Notes under the pieces: generated by a model | What the model was told of the DNA's origin: nothing | Databases searched by the model: none | The model's input: the letters and a program-made list of their open reading frames with translations, nothing else | Translations under genes and position numbers: made by a program | Part shown: positions 40,949 to 52,830 of the stretch, piece by piece | Layout of the letters: the number at the start of each line of letters is the position of its first letter | Numbering within the stretch: position 1 is the first letter of the stretch | NCBI GenBank assembly: GCA_028023455.1 | Contig: JAQFVV010006312.1 | Span: forward strand, 2,703,898 to 2,767,897 | Origin: Epiperipatus broadwayi | Lineage: Eukaryota > Onychophora > Udeonychophora > Euonychophora > Peripatidae | Length of the DNA stretch: 64,000 nucleotides | Reading direction: 5' to 3'

Positions 40949-42272
40949 AGACAATTTATAGAGTAGGCAGATATGCGCTGTTAAGATCACGGCCACCAGC
41001 CCTAGTCACTAGCTCAAGTAGACACAGAAACTTATATATTTATTAAAATATATTTTTTAATAATAAAGAATAATAAAAGCAATCACTGTCAGTATTAATA
41101 ACACAAAAAGATTTTATTCACGTATATATATATATATAAGTGACGACACACAAACTTGAAAAATAATTATATAAAAAAAATTATGTTTGTTTCATTATTA
41201 TTTACTATTATTTTTATTTGTTTTAACTTTTATTTTTAATCTTAGAAATGTTGAGTATAGATGAGCTACCCAGACGATGCACTTAAAAGACTTTCAAACA
41301 TTTGATTCCAGCTAAAGTCCACAGCCACACCAATGTTTGCTTCCAGATATATATCAGCAACCAATGCAATGTGAACATGTTAGCATATAATCATGCCAAC
41401 AGGAATGTGCATCTGAGCAGCATGATATTATTTGAAGGACATGATCCTCATCCAGTACAGGAATGGGCATCTGTCTAGTGAGGGAATCATGTATATAAAT
41501 TAATTAAAGAGTGCTACATATGGGGAAGAGCGGTCTTTCTGCTGACTTATAATCCCTCCACAGAGCTAGAAGGGGTCAATGGTGCAGGAAATACATCTGT
41601 GTCCATTTCAACAATATGATTACCTCTTTGGGGTCATGCATTCAGTTGGACTCATCACTCTAGGTGCTAACACACTTCACATTACATTGATATAAACATC
41701 CATATATCTCTCCACCAGCATTGACCCAACTACGAAACAAATAGTCCGAAATCAAAACTCCTTTAAAACTAACATATATTTAAATGAGTCTAGCAGCCAT
41801 CTACACTCAACTAACATTTAAATCATTTTATTAATTTATTTCTTAAAAAAATCTTTAGTTTACTGTTTTAAATCATTTTAAAAAGACACATTATATTTAA
41901 CTTATTTTTTTTTCACAAATACTATTTTTAACCTATTTTTAAAATTTAATAATGCACAAATAATGATACGTGTTGTTATCTTTAAATTTAAGTTTGTAAT
42001 CGCAAACCCCTACCCTATTACAAACAGATCTCACACTTAGCATAAATGAAAACATATAACACATATTTTAAAAAGATTACATTTCAATTTTAGATAAGAC
42101 TTAAAAATTTTTAAAGTTTATAGAGTTCAGATTTGATCAAAAGAGAGAAAGTCTGTAATTCATCTTTAAAGGAAAATAAAGTTCGGAGATTTTAAATTAA
42201 AGAGTTTATAGTTCATTTTTATCAATAATGTATACTTTCCTTTCTTTCTCCGTGCTCGTTCCTTCACGATGA
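40949..42272. other. Unclassified; moderately GC-rich patch at 41270-41710
   Basis: 41270-41710 is richer in GC and lacks open frames or recognised motifs, so it may be an unclassified repeat. The remainder is AT-rich. Confidence 0.4.
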
Positions 42273-42527
42273 ACATCTAATTTATGCAAAAGCCCTTTTC
42301 TTGCGGACAATGACGATTTAGGAAGATTTCCGATGATTTCTGAAGACGTTAATAGTGGTTTGATCCTGGGATCCATGAAGATGAATGCTGCCTTCAGCTG
42401 GCCAAACCAAAGGAAGCATGATGAAGCAGATTACATTCTTAGTGATGGCGACAATATTTTTAAATTATTTTACTTTCAGCAAAGACAACAGAATTCAAAT
42501 TTTAATTTTCTAATTCTCTCTAATTAA
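42273..42527 (+). CDS. Candidate host exon, unrecognised
   Basis: A frame open from 42273 to TAA 42525-42527 has balanced codon use and about 45 percent GC over 42290-42460, unlike the surroundings. Residues include SPFLADNDDLGRFPMISEDV and later MKMNAAFSWPNQRKHDEADY and ILSDGDN. A pyrimidine-rich stretch with CpGs (42230-42268) is followed by the first AG at 42291-42292, so an exon could begin at 42293 with the frame intact. No strong donor is seen before the AT-rich end of the frame. It could be a coding exon of an unknown gene or a fragment of an unidentified element. Confidence 0.35.
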   Translation, partial: TSNLCKSPFLADNDDLGRFPMISEDVNSGLILGSMKMNAAFSWPNQRKHDEADYILSDGDNIFKLFYFQQRQQNSNFNFLILSN

Positions 42528-42990
42528 TTATTGTTTTGGATTTTCTTTTTATAGTCCTCAGGCACCTTATCTCTGGAATGCAGGATTCATCAAACATATT
42601 CCATATCTCTATTTCATTGCTTCATTGAGTTTGTAGTAGATTTTGGGTATGTGGCTAAGTAAATTTTTGGGTTTGTGGCTACTTGGATTTTTCCACTGAG
42701 GTCTGTGTCTATATCTTTGGGCAGGAAAAACAAGCCTTTTGTTTCTATTCTTATCTATTTTGTAATCATCTTGTTAATGGTCATTTTGTCCTAAGGATCT
42801 GTTTGTAATTTTTATTTTTCAGATTAAAAACTCTCCTTGTTATTATTAGAATTAAAAGGTTTTTATTATATTTTATTTAAACTATAGAATATTTCAATCA
42901 AACATATTAATAAATTAATAATTCGTTATTTGTGCTTTTAATTCTGTATTAGACATTTACAAAAAAGTTAAGTATTAAAATTTAAATGTA

Positions 42991-43035
<45 letters not shown>

Positions 43036-43507
43036 ATTACAATATATATATATATGCATGTGTGTAATAAATATTTCAGTGATTTATACATATGTAATCC
43101 TATGGAAGGAAATTAATTTCCTGCCATGTAATATTAGTTACTATATTAAATTTGCATGCACTTACCCATATTTTTACATAAACCAACTCTTATTGACCAT
43201 ACTTAAATCAGGTCTTGAACTTATTATAAGTCTGTCATTTCAGTTGCCAAATTATTTGTACGAATTTAGTTTATATATTGCAGTGAAGAAAAAGTTTCTC
43301 ATTTTTGACTATCTGCAATTTTGAATTACATTAGTTTAAATATCTGTTAATTAAAATATTAGGCTCATTATAAGATCAAGACCTGATTTAAGCCTAGCCA
43401 ATAAAGGGTGATTTGTGTAAAAACACTTATTGACAGATGGGTGCATGTAAATTTAATATATCAATCTAATAGCAATTGTCTGAAGACTAATTTCTTTCCA
43501 CGTGATT

Positions 43508-43548
<41 letters not shown>

Positions 43549-43565
43549 AACCATTAAACATCACA
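42528..43565. other. AT-rich filler with (TA)n and (CA)n tracts
   Basis: (TA)n at about 42996-43031 and 43045-43054, and (CA)n followed by (TA)n at about 43509-43548. No gene seen. Confidence 0.6.
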
Positions 43566-43708
43566 TACTAGCACATAATTGTTATTAAACAATTCAAAAC
43601 AAAGCAAAACTCTCCATATAGTAGTGCCATCTTGTGCTAACAAGAACAATCAATGGATGCCAGAAGGCTTGTGCATAAAATCCCTATCTAGTGCCCACTC
43701 ATCCAATA

Positions 43709-43750
43709 TCCCCAGACTAGTTTCTGGCTTGTGGCCTTCATCAGTGAGGA
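43709..43750 (-). ncRNA. Hammerhead ribozyme motif, family A
   Basis: Minus strand: TCCTCA, CTGATGA, A-GGC-CACAA-GCC-A, GAAAC, TA, GTC, TGGGGA. The core is complete. The helix II closing pair is an A-A mismatch where the 249 and 26273 copies have T-A, which should lower activity. Confidence 0.65.
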
Positions 43751-44280
43751 GCCTTGGATCTGAGAGCACTGCACCTAGATCTTAGGATCTAATGCAACTT
43801 TCCAGCACCCACCTTTAAACTCTATTTAACTACAAAACTATGAGAATAAAATTAAAAACACAATTAATATTTTCAATCCAAGCTCAATAGCTTATATAGT
43901 CATATGGGTCTGAACTCAAGTCAGCACCCATACATTTTGGTGTTTTTGGCTCTTTAACAACCATAGCCACCACTATCCTATTAGGCAGGATTGGTGTTAA
44001 ACCACTAAACACCACATGATCATTATCTCATACTAGCACATAATTGTTATTAAACGATTCAAAACAAAGCAAAACTCTCCATATAGTAGTGCCATCTTGA
44101 TAAAGAGTCAAAGACACCAAAAATGTATGGGTGCTGAATTGAGTTCAAACCCATATGCCTATATAAGCTATTGAGCTTGGATTGAAAGTATTAATTGTGT
44201 TTTCAATAGAGTTAAAAGGTGTGTGCTGGAGGGTTGCATTAGATCCTAAGATCTAGGTGCAGTGCTCTCAGATCCAAGGC

Positions 44281-44322
44281 TCCTCACTGATGAAGGCCAC
44301 AAGCCAGAAACTAGTCTGGGGA
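44281..44322 (+). ncRNA. Hammerhead ribozyme motif, family A
   Basis: The plus-strand partner of the 43709 motif, identical in core, helix I and helix II (same A-A closing mismatch). The two lie about 570 bp apart in opposite orientation, so one transcript contains a motif and the antisense of another. Confidence 0.65.
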
Positions 44323-44689
44323 TATTGGATGAGTAGGCACTAGATAGAAATTTTATGCGCAAGCCTTCTGGCATCCATTGATTGCGCTTGTTAGCACAAG
44401 ATGGCACTACTATATGGAGAGTTTTGCTTTGTTTTAAATTGTTATATATAAACCACTAAAATATTTATTTCAGATACTTAACTAATAGAATTCAAAGTCA
44501 TATGTAATTAAAATATAAACTAAATTTATACAAATAATTTTTCAATTGAATTATCAGAATCATAATAACATCAAGTCCTGCATGCAAATTTAATATATAA
44601 TCTAATAGCGCATGTCTGAAGATTAATTTCTTTGCCCATGATGACATACATATATAATATTTTCATCTTTCTAATTTTGCATTAATATT

Positions 44690-45280
44690 ATCTTAATGTT
44701 AGTAAATTGATGTTAAGTGCATACCAATCCAATTAATCATATTATAGCCTTGAAAAGCATAGTTTCTATTGGTCCTTCATTTGAATGTTTCTATGATCAG
44801 CTCATCCACTTTGGATTTTTTTTTAAAGTCATAATCAATATCTTTTCGTTTTTACAAATTCTATAAGTCTATGTTATTTCCATTCCATATGCAAATTTAT
44901 GCACAACATTTTTATTGTTTGATTTTCATTCTAATCATTAAAATCAATGCTGCTAGTTTTTAAACGTTCTGAGTCCTAACATTTTTATTTTGATACAAAA
45001 TCACCATTTCATCAGGATTAAAATTTTTTGTGCTGTAGACTTGAATTATATGCAATTGGTATCTTTTATTAAGTTGACTAACTATTTGTTCTACTCTAAA
45101 TGATATATCAGAAATATATAATATCTTTACAATTCAAATCAACTAGTTTTTTTCTTTTTCATTAAATCAATCAATTTGCCATTTAATATTATTAGGTTTT
45201 TTTTCAAATCATGCGATCTTTCTTCTTGTGAAAGATAATCTATAGTTGTAATTAGTTAAAATAGAAGATTATTATAGACT
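44690..45280 (-). mobile_element. RTE-type LINE fragment, endonuclease region
   Basis: On the minus strand at about 45060-45000, RYQLHIIQVYSTKNFNPDE resembles the RYQMQIIQIYAP block of the 33 kb copy. Flanking sequence is collinear with it but decayed. No RT part follows. Confidence 0.55.
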
Positions 45281-46155
45281 GGCAGCCTAAATTGTAACTT
45301 GGACATGGGAATTATCTTTTTCATTTTGTCATTAAATACTGCTTTGGACAATAACTTTAGGAATATGATAGGCACTATTCACTTTTGTCTAATATATTGT
45401 AAGTATTAAAAGGAAATGCTTATTTATGCTCTGAAATATATATATTTCTGTCTTCATGAAATCTGAATCACTATTATAGTTAGAATCTATTAGAAATACT
45501 AGAATAAAAACTGGTATTATTTTGTTCTTTAATGAAGCTATATAGGCTAGTAAACAACTAATTCATAATTATTTATTATTTGAGTCATCATAAGGTAATA
45601 ATTCTTGCAGAAACATAAACTACTATGAAATAAACATTATAATTTGCCATGCTTCTTCAACAATGTTATTCATTTAAGATTCATATAAGTTTATATTATT
45701 TTATGTTACTTTTCCAAAATCATTCAGAGCATAAGAAAGTGTCCATGCAATTCACATATACCCAAACTAGATTTATTTGGTAATAAAATTAAATAATTAA
45801 AAGTCTAAAGTACAAAAACTTTTAAAAATTAAATCAGTATAAGGTAACATGATTACCTGCTATTTAAGATAAATCTTTAGAACATTTGATCCGGTGTACA
45901 ATAATTCAATGTCTGATTAATCTAGAAACTGTGGAGAAGTTATCTTTTTATTATAATCAATGTAATTGGCCGTCAGCTGCAAACCTTAGCAAAATAACAT
46001 TTTAATTAATAAATATTAATTCAAATAGTTTTTTTAAATATATGTTTATTTCCTAAAAAGTGCAATCGGTAAATATAAATTGCTTAATGCTCATAATCTA
46101 AATTTAATATATATAAATATTTCACACTATGATATTAAATAAAAACCATTATGTT
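45281..46155. other. AT-rich filler
   Basis: No feature seen. Confidence 0.5.
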
Positions 46156-46159
46156 GTCT

Positions 46160-46575
46160 TCATAAAATACTTTCTATTATTGAATATAAAAATATAATCA
46201 ATATTATAAACAACTTTATTTTAAATAATATATTTATATGCATCAAAACGATTTTCGTTCAAAATGAACCTTGTCAAGATTTTATAATTCAAAAAGTCAC
46301 GTGATTTATATATTGTCTTAGCAAACCATCTATTGTTCAAATTTAACTTTAAAAATGTTTTTAAATTTTGCAACTTTTCTTTAATGACTACTTTTCCCTT
46401 AACCTTACTGATCCTTGTACAAATTCATATATTTCTCTTTATTTTCTTGCATATATAATGTTTCGTATACTTTTTTTTCTTTATAATTATTACAATATTG
46501 ATAACTTCAATATTTTCTTCACATTTAATAATATGACCTGTTTCCAAACAATGAAAATAGGAAATAAAAAATAAG
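46160..46575 (-). mobile_element. Inverted copy of the Penelope-like element 3' end
   Basis: The reverse complement matches 48555-48790 (end of the endonuclease: ETGH, KCEENIEVI) and continues with the 3' UTR matched at 49155-49315 (shared CTTGACAAGGTTCATTTTGA). It faces the main copy, producing terminal inverted repeats. Here the 3' UTR is uninterrupted, whereas the main copy has a family B unit inserted. Confidence 0.82.
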
Positions 46576-46599
46576 GCAATTATATTATATATATATCAT

Positions 46600-48386
46600 T
46601 GGATATGTTTTATAAATAACTGGTTAGAAGAGCATAATGAATTAATAAAGAATAAGCTTCAATTAAAATATGACAAGAAATGGAAATGGTTAAATGATAA
46701 TAATAAAAGAATATATGGAAAGAGAAATAATGAAGATAATATAAATCATTATCAAGAAAATGATAATAATTATAATAAATTAATAAATATATCAAGAAGT
46801 AATTCAAATAAACAAATGAAATTATTGGAGAAAGGACCTACATATATACCATTTAAATATATGAACATTGATAAAAAACAGTAGTTAGTATTGAAGCAGC
46901 AAATATTAAAGAAATAAAAAATAATAATTTGCAGTCAAAAATCTATAATATAATTAATATAAAGAATAGATATATTAATAAGAATGAATGGAAAGATAAA
47001 CAAACAATAAAGAAATTTGTTGAAAAAGCTAAAAAGAAAAGTTTAGTTATTATTATGGAAGATAAAGGATCTAGATTTATAATATTAAATAAAGAGGGTT
47101 ATGAAGATAAAATTACAAAAGACTTAGTTAAACAAGATTTTGTGAAAATAAAACAGAATCCAAGTAATTTAATTAAATATAAATATATAAAAATATACAA
47201 AGAATGAAAAAAACTAAATTGATTGATGATAAGGAATATGCCCGATGATTAATATTGGATTTTAATGGATATATATTAAAAGAAGTATGTAACCTAATTT
47301 ATAAAAAAATGCAGATAATATGGGATATGGAAAGTATTCTATAAAAAATTCTGAAGAAGTACTAAATGGTTTTAAATCTGTTAAATTAAATAGTAATAGT
47401 AACATGGCATTGTTTGATATAGAAAAAAATGTTTCAGAGTGTATCTAGGAAAGAAGATATAAACATTGTAGTTAATATAATCAAAAATCAGAAGATAATT
47501 TCAAAAGAATGGATAAAAATTATAAAAGAGATTTTAAACATGATTAATGAAACTTTATATATAAAACATAGTAATGGATTTTGGAGTATAGAAAAAGGAT
47601 GGATAATGGGCTGTTCAATAAGTGGTATTATGACATCAAATATGGTAGATTAGATTGAACAAAAAGTAATTGATAAATATATTGAAAATGGAGAAATTGT
47701 AAAATAGTATAGATATGTAGACAATATTATAGTTGTAGGGAATGGAAGAAGTATAATGAAGGCATTTAATGAGTTAAATAAAAATAAGTTTAAAATTAAA
47801 TTTACTCTAGAAAATAATGAAGATGGTATAAAATATTTAGATTTAATTATAAAAAAAGGATGAAAATGGAGAGATTAACATAAAGCACTACATAAAAGAT
47901 AAAAATTTAAGAAGAATGATACATCTAAAATCTTATCAACCTTAGTGTCAAAAAATGTGGGTACTAATAAGAATAAAAGAAAAAAATGATTGACTTACAT
48001 TAAATCATAAGGAAGCAAAAAAAAAAAATTAAGAATCTTAGAAGAATACATTGAATATGGATATAATAGTAAAGTAGTAAAAAATATATTAACAAATGAA
48101 AATGAATATAAATAAGTCAATAGTAAAAATGAAAGAGAGAATAAGAAATGGATTTCTATTCCATATTCAAGTGATGTATATAAAATTTTAAATGATTGAA
48201 AAGAAAAAAATGAATAATATTGCTATTCTCAATATAAAATGCATAATAAATAATATATATGAATAATATAGCTATTGGATAGAAAAACAGTAAGTCATTA
48301 AAAAATTAATAAGTAATTCAAAAATAATGAATGATAAGAATGATAAAGTAGGAATAATTTATAAAATTATTTGTAAAAAATGTATG

Positions 48387-48476
<90 letters not shown>

Positions 48477-48756
48477 TCAACCAGCAAAAAGTAAGATAAA
48501 AAGGGGTAAAGAACATGACAGAGCAATAAAAAGAAAAGGTATTAAGCCAGATCCATTTTGCCATTTTTTGGAAACAGGCCACACTATGAAATGTGAAGAA
48601 AATATTGAAGTTATCAAATATTCTAATAATTATAAAGAAAGAAAAGTATATGAAACATTATTTATTCAAAAAAATAAAGAGAAATGTATGAATTTGGTAC
48701 AAGGATCAGTAAAGTTAAGTGGAAAGTGGTCATTAAATAAAAGTTGGAAAATGTAA
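46600..48756 (+). mobile_element. Penelope-like element: reverse transcriptase plus GIY-YIG endonuclease, decayed
   Basis: PLEs encode one polyprotein with a telomerase-related RT and usually a C-terminal GIY-YIG nuclease. Visible in broken frames: an N-terminal Asn/Lys-rich part (46600-46880), KKSLVIIMEDKGSRFIILNK (RT motif 1 region), GWIMGCSISGIMTSNMVD, RYVDNIIVV at 47711-47735 and KYLDLIIKK. The nuclease shows GIIYKIICKKC (48351-48383), YIGQP (48469-48483), HDRAIKRKG, CHFLETGH and a terminal GKWSLNKSWKM. The motif C site reads YVDN, with Asn in place of the second catalytic Asp. Many stops. Confidence 0.85.
48389..48474. repeat. (TA)n tract inside the GIY-YIG coding region
   Basis: 43 TA units lie between the GIIY and YIG halves of the nuclease motif and run directly into the TATATAGGT codons of YIG. 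Its present length puts the two halves out of frame. Confidence 0.92.
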
Positions 48757-48789
48757 AAAACATTTTTAAAATTAAATTTGAACAATAGA

Positions 48790-49150
48790 TAGTATGTTAT
48801 AGGTATATGAGCACAGACTTTCATATGACCCACCACTCTCCACACTATCTCATAACACTGATACACTTGAACACATATATGTTAAAAAGATAAATATTCA
48901 CCAGTATACATATTTCATGCCAAAACAGCAATCATCAGTTGATCCAGATTACTATCTCTACACATATATGCTATAAGTGCTCAGATATATATTAAGATAG
49001 CCAAACCTCATACTTTAATGGACAGTCTTCAATCTGCTCCACACTCCAATTCTTCAACCATCCATCCAAATGAAAATCTGATGATGGAATGCTCAAAGGC
49101 CACCCTGTAGCTGAGATTTTTGTCACACCCATGTTGACCTAAGGTCGCTA
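48790..49150 (-). repeat. Family B unit inserted in the PLE 3' UTR
   Basis: The tRNA-like part (48800-48870) and hammerhead region (48900-48945) of family B on the minus strand. The hammerhead keeps CTGATGA and GAAA, but helix II pairing is lost. The inverted PLE copy at 46.3 kb lacks this unit at the equivalent place, so it is an insertion or a variable part of the element. Confidence 0.75.
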
Positions 49151-49154
49151 AATT

Positions 49155-49315
49155 AATATATAAATCACCTGAATTTTTGAATTATTGTAAAATCTTGACA
49201 AGGTTCATTTTGAACGAAAATCTGTTTGATGTATATACAGTTATCATTTATTATTTAAAATAAAGTTGTCTATAATATTGATTATATTTTTATATTCAAT
49301 AATAGAAAATATATA
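49155..49315 (+). mobile_element. PLE 3' UTR remainder
   Basis: Matches the reverse complement of about 46165-46320, including CTTGACAAGGTTCATTTTGA and TATAATATTGATTATATTTT. Confidence 0.8.
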
Positions 49316-49378
49316 TAAATACATAATATTTTCACTATTATTCATATTTTTGCAATATTAATAATTTTTAGTCGTTTC

Positions 49379-51215
49379 ATCATCATCATCATCATTATCA
49401 ACCATTATCAATCCACTGCAGGATGAAGGTCTCTCCAAGTTTAATCCATCTTCTCCGATCTTTAGCTTCTCTTCTCCACATTACCCCTACACATTTTCTT
49501 ATTTCATCCATCCATCTTACATGTGGTCTCCTTCTGGGTCTTTTACAATCTCTTGGAATCCAGTTTAAAATTTCAATTGTCCATCTATTATCATCTCTTC
49601 TAGCAATATGTCCAGCCCAACTCCACTTCAATCTTTTAATTTTTTCAATGAGGTCAGTAACACCTGTTTGTTCTCTTACCCATACATTGCATTTTCGATC
49701 TCTTCTTGTTACTCCCAACATACATCTCTCCATACTTCTTTGAGTGGTCTGAAGTCTCTGTATTGATCTTCTATTAAGTGTCCAAGTCTCAGATCCATAA
49801 GTAAGAACTGGTAAAACACATTTGTTAAAAACCTTTCTTTTCAAACACATAGGCATATTTCCTTTTAATATCAAGTTATTTCTACCAAAAGCACTCCAAC
49901 CAAGTTTAATTCTATGATTAATTTCCTCTATTATGTTTCCATCTGTATTAATAATCTGACCAAGGTATTTGTAACTCTTAACTTCTTCTAATTCATCATA
50001 ATCAATCTTTATTTTCATATTTGGAGCAAATCGATTAAACATTACTTTAGTCTTTTTAACATTTATCTTTAGTCCTACTTTCCTACTTTCATCTGATAAC
50101 TCCTGCAACATTTCCTGCAGCTCGGAAGCATTATTTGCAAAAACAACTACATCATCTGTGAAATCTAAATGACTTAAATAATCTCCATTTACTTTCACTC
50201 CTTTAGTTTCCCATTTTAATCCACAAAATACTTCTTGCAGCACTGCTGTAAAAAGTTTTGGAGATATGGAGTCACCTTGTCTTATACCTTTCTCAATGTT
50301 GACTTTCCCAGTATCATTATGTAATCTAATTGTTGCTGTTGCATTTTTATAAATATTCTTTAAAATATGACAATATCCTGGATCTATACCTTGGTGATCC
50401 AATGCTTTAATCACTGAAGAAATGTTTATAGAATCAAATGCCTTTTCATAATCTACAAATCCAAAACATAATGACAACTCTTATTCATTTGTCCTTTCTA
50501 TAACTTCTCTCAATACTTGAATATGATCTACTGTACTAAAACCACTTTTAAATCCAGCTTGTTCTCTTGGTTGGTGAAAATCCAAGGTTCTCTGTAGACG
50601 AGTTGTAATTATCTTGGTAAAAATTTTATATAAAACTGATAAAAGGCTGATAGGTCTGTAATTTCTAATATCTTCTTTATCACCTTTTTTAAATAATAAT
50701 ATTATTACTGCATTCTTCCAATCATCCAGGTACATCTTTATCATTTAGACATTTGGTATATAACTTTGCTAATATTTTTTCTGTTTCTTCACCTGCTTCT
50801 TTTAATATATCAATTATAATTCCATCATTACCTGGAGCCTTTCCTTTTTTCATACATTTAATTGCATTTCTCACTTCTTCATTTAAAATTCTGGGCAATT
50901 CGGAAGATGTAATAGATATAGGAGGTACTTGTTCTTTATTACTATATAATTCTTGATAAAAATCTTCTACCAATTTCATAATGTCATTCCTCTTTTTAGT
51001 AATAATTCCATCTTTTTTCCTTATTGCAGATATAAATTTCCTACCAATACCAAAATGTTGTTTTACATTCTTAAGACTTTTATTTTCTTTTACAGCTTTT
51101 CTTGCTAGTTCACAGTTATACTTTCTTATATCATTTTCAACTCTTTTCCGCACCATTTTACAAAATTCGAGATATTCAATTCTTTTTAATGCATCATTCT
51201 TGCATCATTCTATAT
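49379..51215 (-). mobile_element. 5'-truncated RTE-type LINE with near-intact RT
   Basis: Runs leftward from about 51210 to a (CAT)n (sense GATGAT) tail at 49379-49397, typical of RTE elements. The endonuclease is missing. It is the best preserved of at least five RTE pieces in the window and the reference for the others. Confidence 0.88.
49398..51156 (-). pseudogene. RTE reverse transcriptase, three lesions
   Basis: The linker and fingers (51156-50722) include MKKGKAPGNDGI. A frameshift near 50730 leads to LFKKGDKEDIRNYRPISLLS and REQAGFKSGFST (50744-50481). A single in-frame TAA at 50481 separates this from the last part (50477-49398), with FVDYEKAFDSI, GIRQGDSISPKLF, the catalytic motif FTDDVVVF (Thr in place of the usual Ala, Asp pair intact), YKYLGQIINTDG and a C-terminus with LTYGSETWTLN and WAGHIARRDD, characteristic of RTE. 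It stops at 49398, just before the tail. Otherwise long and open, so recently inactivated. Confidence 0.88.
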
Positions 51216-52614
51216 AATCAGTAAAATTATTAAATAAAACAATATACTTAATTTATAGTTCTATAAATAATTTTTGTTTTCAGTTTTACAATAGTTGTAT
51301 GTTATTTTTTTATTATCTAACTTACTCATATAATAAAATCATATTAAAAATTAATTACGATTGAATTATTTATTAAATTTTATTTAATTTTAAACGTTTG
51401 ATTTTTATAGAAATTCATTTTCAGTTTTGTTTTTATTGCAATTTTTGATATATAATTTTATTTAAAAAATACACTAAATAAAGCATACAACATTATAATT
51501 TGTGGGAATAAAGCACAATTAAAACAAACACAAACTACTCAATATATATAAAGTATATGTTTATAATCTTTTTTTTTTTTTAAAAAAGGGGGATTATAAT
51601 AAAAATTAAGACAACGTGATTACAACTTTTTATTAGAGTATTTGAAAGTCCTTACAAATTATAACTAAATAATCTTTGTGTTCTATAAGTGTAAATGTTA
51701 AGACTTGTCATGTTTTGTATATCTCATTAGTATTCCGGATTCATATTGGAAAGTACAAATGGAGAGATCAATATATTTTCCACAGTGATTCAAGATATTT
51801 TGCTTCTTTTCATGTAATCGACTTTGGAAACTGAAGCTAGAATTATTTTTAAAATTATTATTATACGTTATGTGGCCATTCGTCCGATATCTAAAGCAGC
51901 CTATAATGGCCTAAAAAAACAGTAGTTGGCAAAATATTAATATTTTGAATTTAATTATTATTTTTATTTTATCAATTTTTAGTATAAAGAGTGACTCTTA
52001 TAAACTTTTTAATTAGATAATGTCTGAATAATGCTTTATAAAAAAAAGTCAAAAAATCTGATATTAAATGTTAACTTTCTTTGCCAATAACCCTTTCATA
52101 CCTACATGCATTTTATAAGATTATCGGCCTCAATTATTTCATTTATGTGCATTAGATAATTTTGCCCCAAGTCTATTTTCAAATTAGTAAACATCTTAAA
52201 TTCAGGCCCATACATAAAGGCACCTTCCTCACTATTAGTAGAGACTGCACCATTAGTAATCATATTTTTGTTTTAAAGTGGTCAGAGTATCAATACTTAT
52301 ATAACAAGTATAGATTATACTTCGATTTGCATCCTTTGACTACCAATAATTAGCTCTTACTGATATTTAGTGTACTAGACAGTTAATGGGTTGATTATTG
52401 AGTAGCTATTTAAAAAATCCATATTATTGTAAAAAACTTCAACTAACTGAAAAAAAAAGTAATATTGACTTAGATTTAAAGACCAGATTGTAAAAACTAT
52501 TACACAAAGATATGTATATTATATAAACATTAATTTAATTTTAATTTTCATAAAAAAATATAATTAAATAGTGATGACATCCATTTTCACTAACAATACT
52601 AGATATATATAATT
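51216..52614. other. AT-rich filler
   Basis: No gene, repeat family or structured RNA recognised. Confidence 0.5.
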
Positions 52615-52830
52615 TGTCCACCTTCCTTCAAACACTTTTTAGCAAAAGTTTATTGTATACATACACACACAATCTGATGTTTTGACTGTCCAGAAGTCTT
52701 CATCAGAGTCACTCCAAATTGATATAGGAATGGCTCTGAGGAAGAGTGCAAAACAAGTGGAACATGAGATTATGTGTGTATGTATACAACATGTAATTTT
52801 TTGCTAAATATGTTTGAAGTAAGGTGGACA
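52615..52830. repeat. Small foldback repeat (family C) with hammerhead-like remnants
   Basis: Arms at about 52615-52715 and 52730-52830 are inverted copies (ends TGTCCACCTT and AAGGTGGACA). The minus-strand arm contains CTGATGA, a GAC..GTC stem, then AAAAC; the plus-strand arm has CTGAGGA. These resemble decayed hammerhead cores, but no UH plus helix I partner is evident. Also explainable as a MITE. Confidence 0.65.

Larger units (their letters stand above)
43566..44435. repeat. Family A repeat, best-preserved foldback copy
   Basis: A minus-sense unit begins TACTAGCACATAATTGTTAT at 43566; the same start recurs at 44031, giving a 465-bp unit period. Shortly after the second start the orientation flips and a plus-sense arm runs to 44435. 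Outer arms (43585-43810 and 44210-44435) are nearly identical, with the ends CAAAACAAAGCAAAACTC and its complement. Both arms carry a hammerhead motif. The 68-codon open frame within is fortuitous. Confidence 0.87.

Noticed and set aside
43579-43785. 68-codon open frame in the family A arm, and a similar one at 26860-27087
   Set aside because: It recurs only because the repeat recurs; it overlaps the ribozyme motif and has no domain signature.
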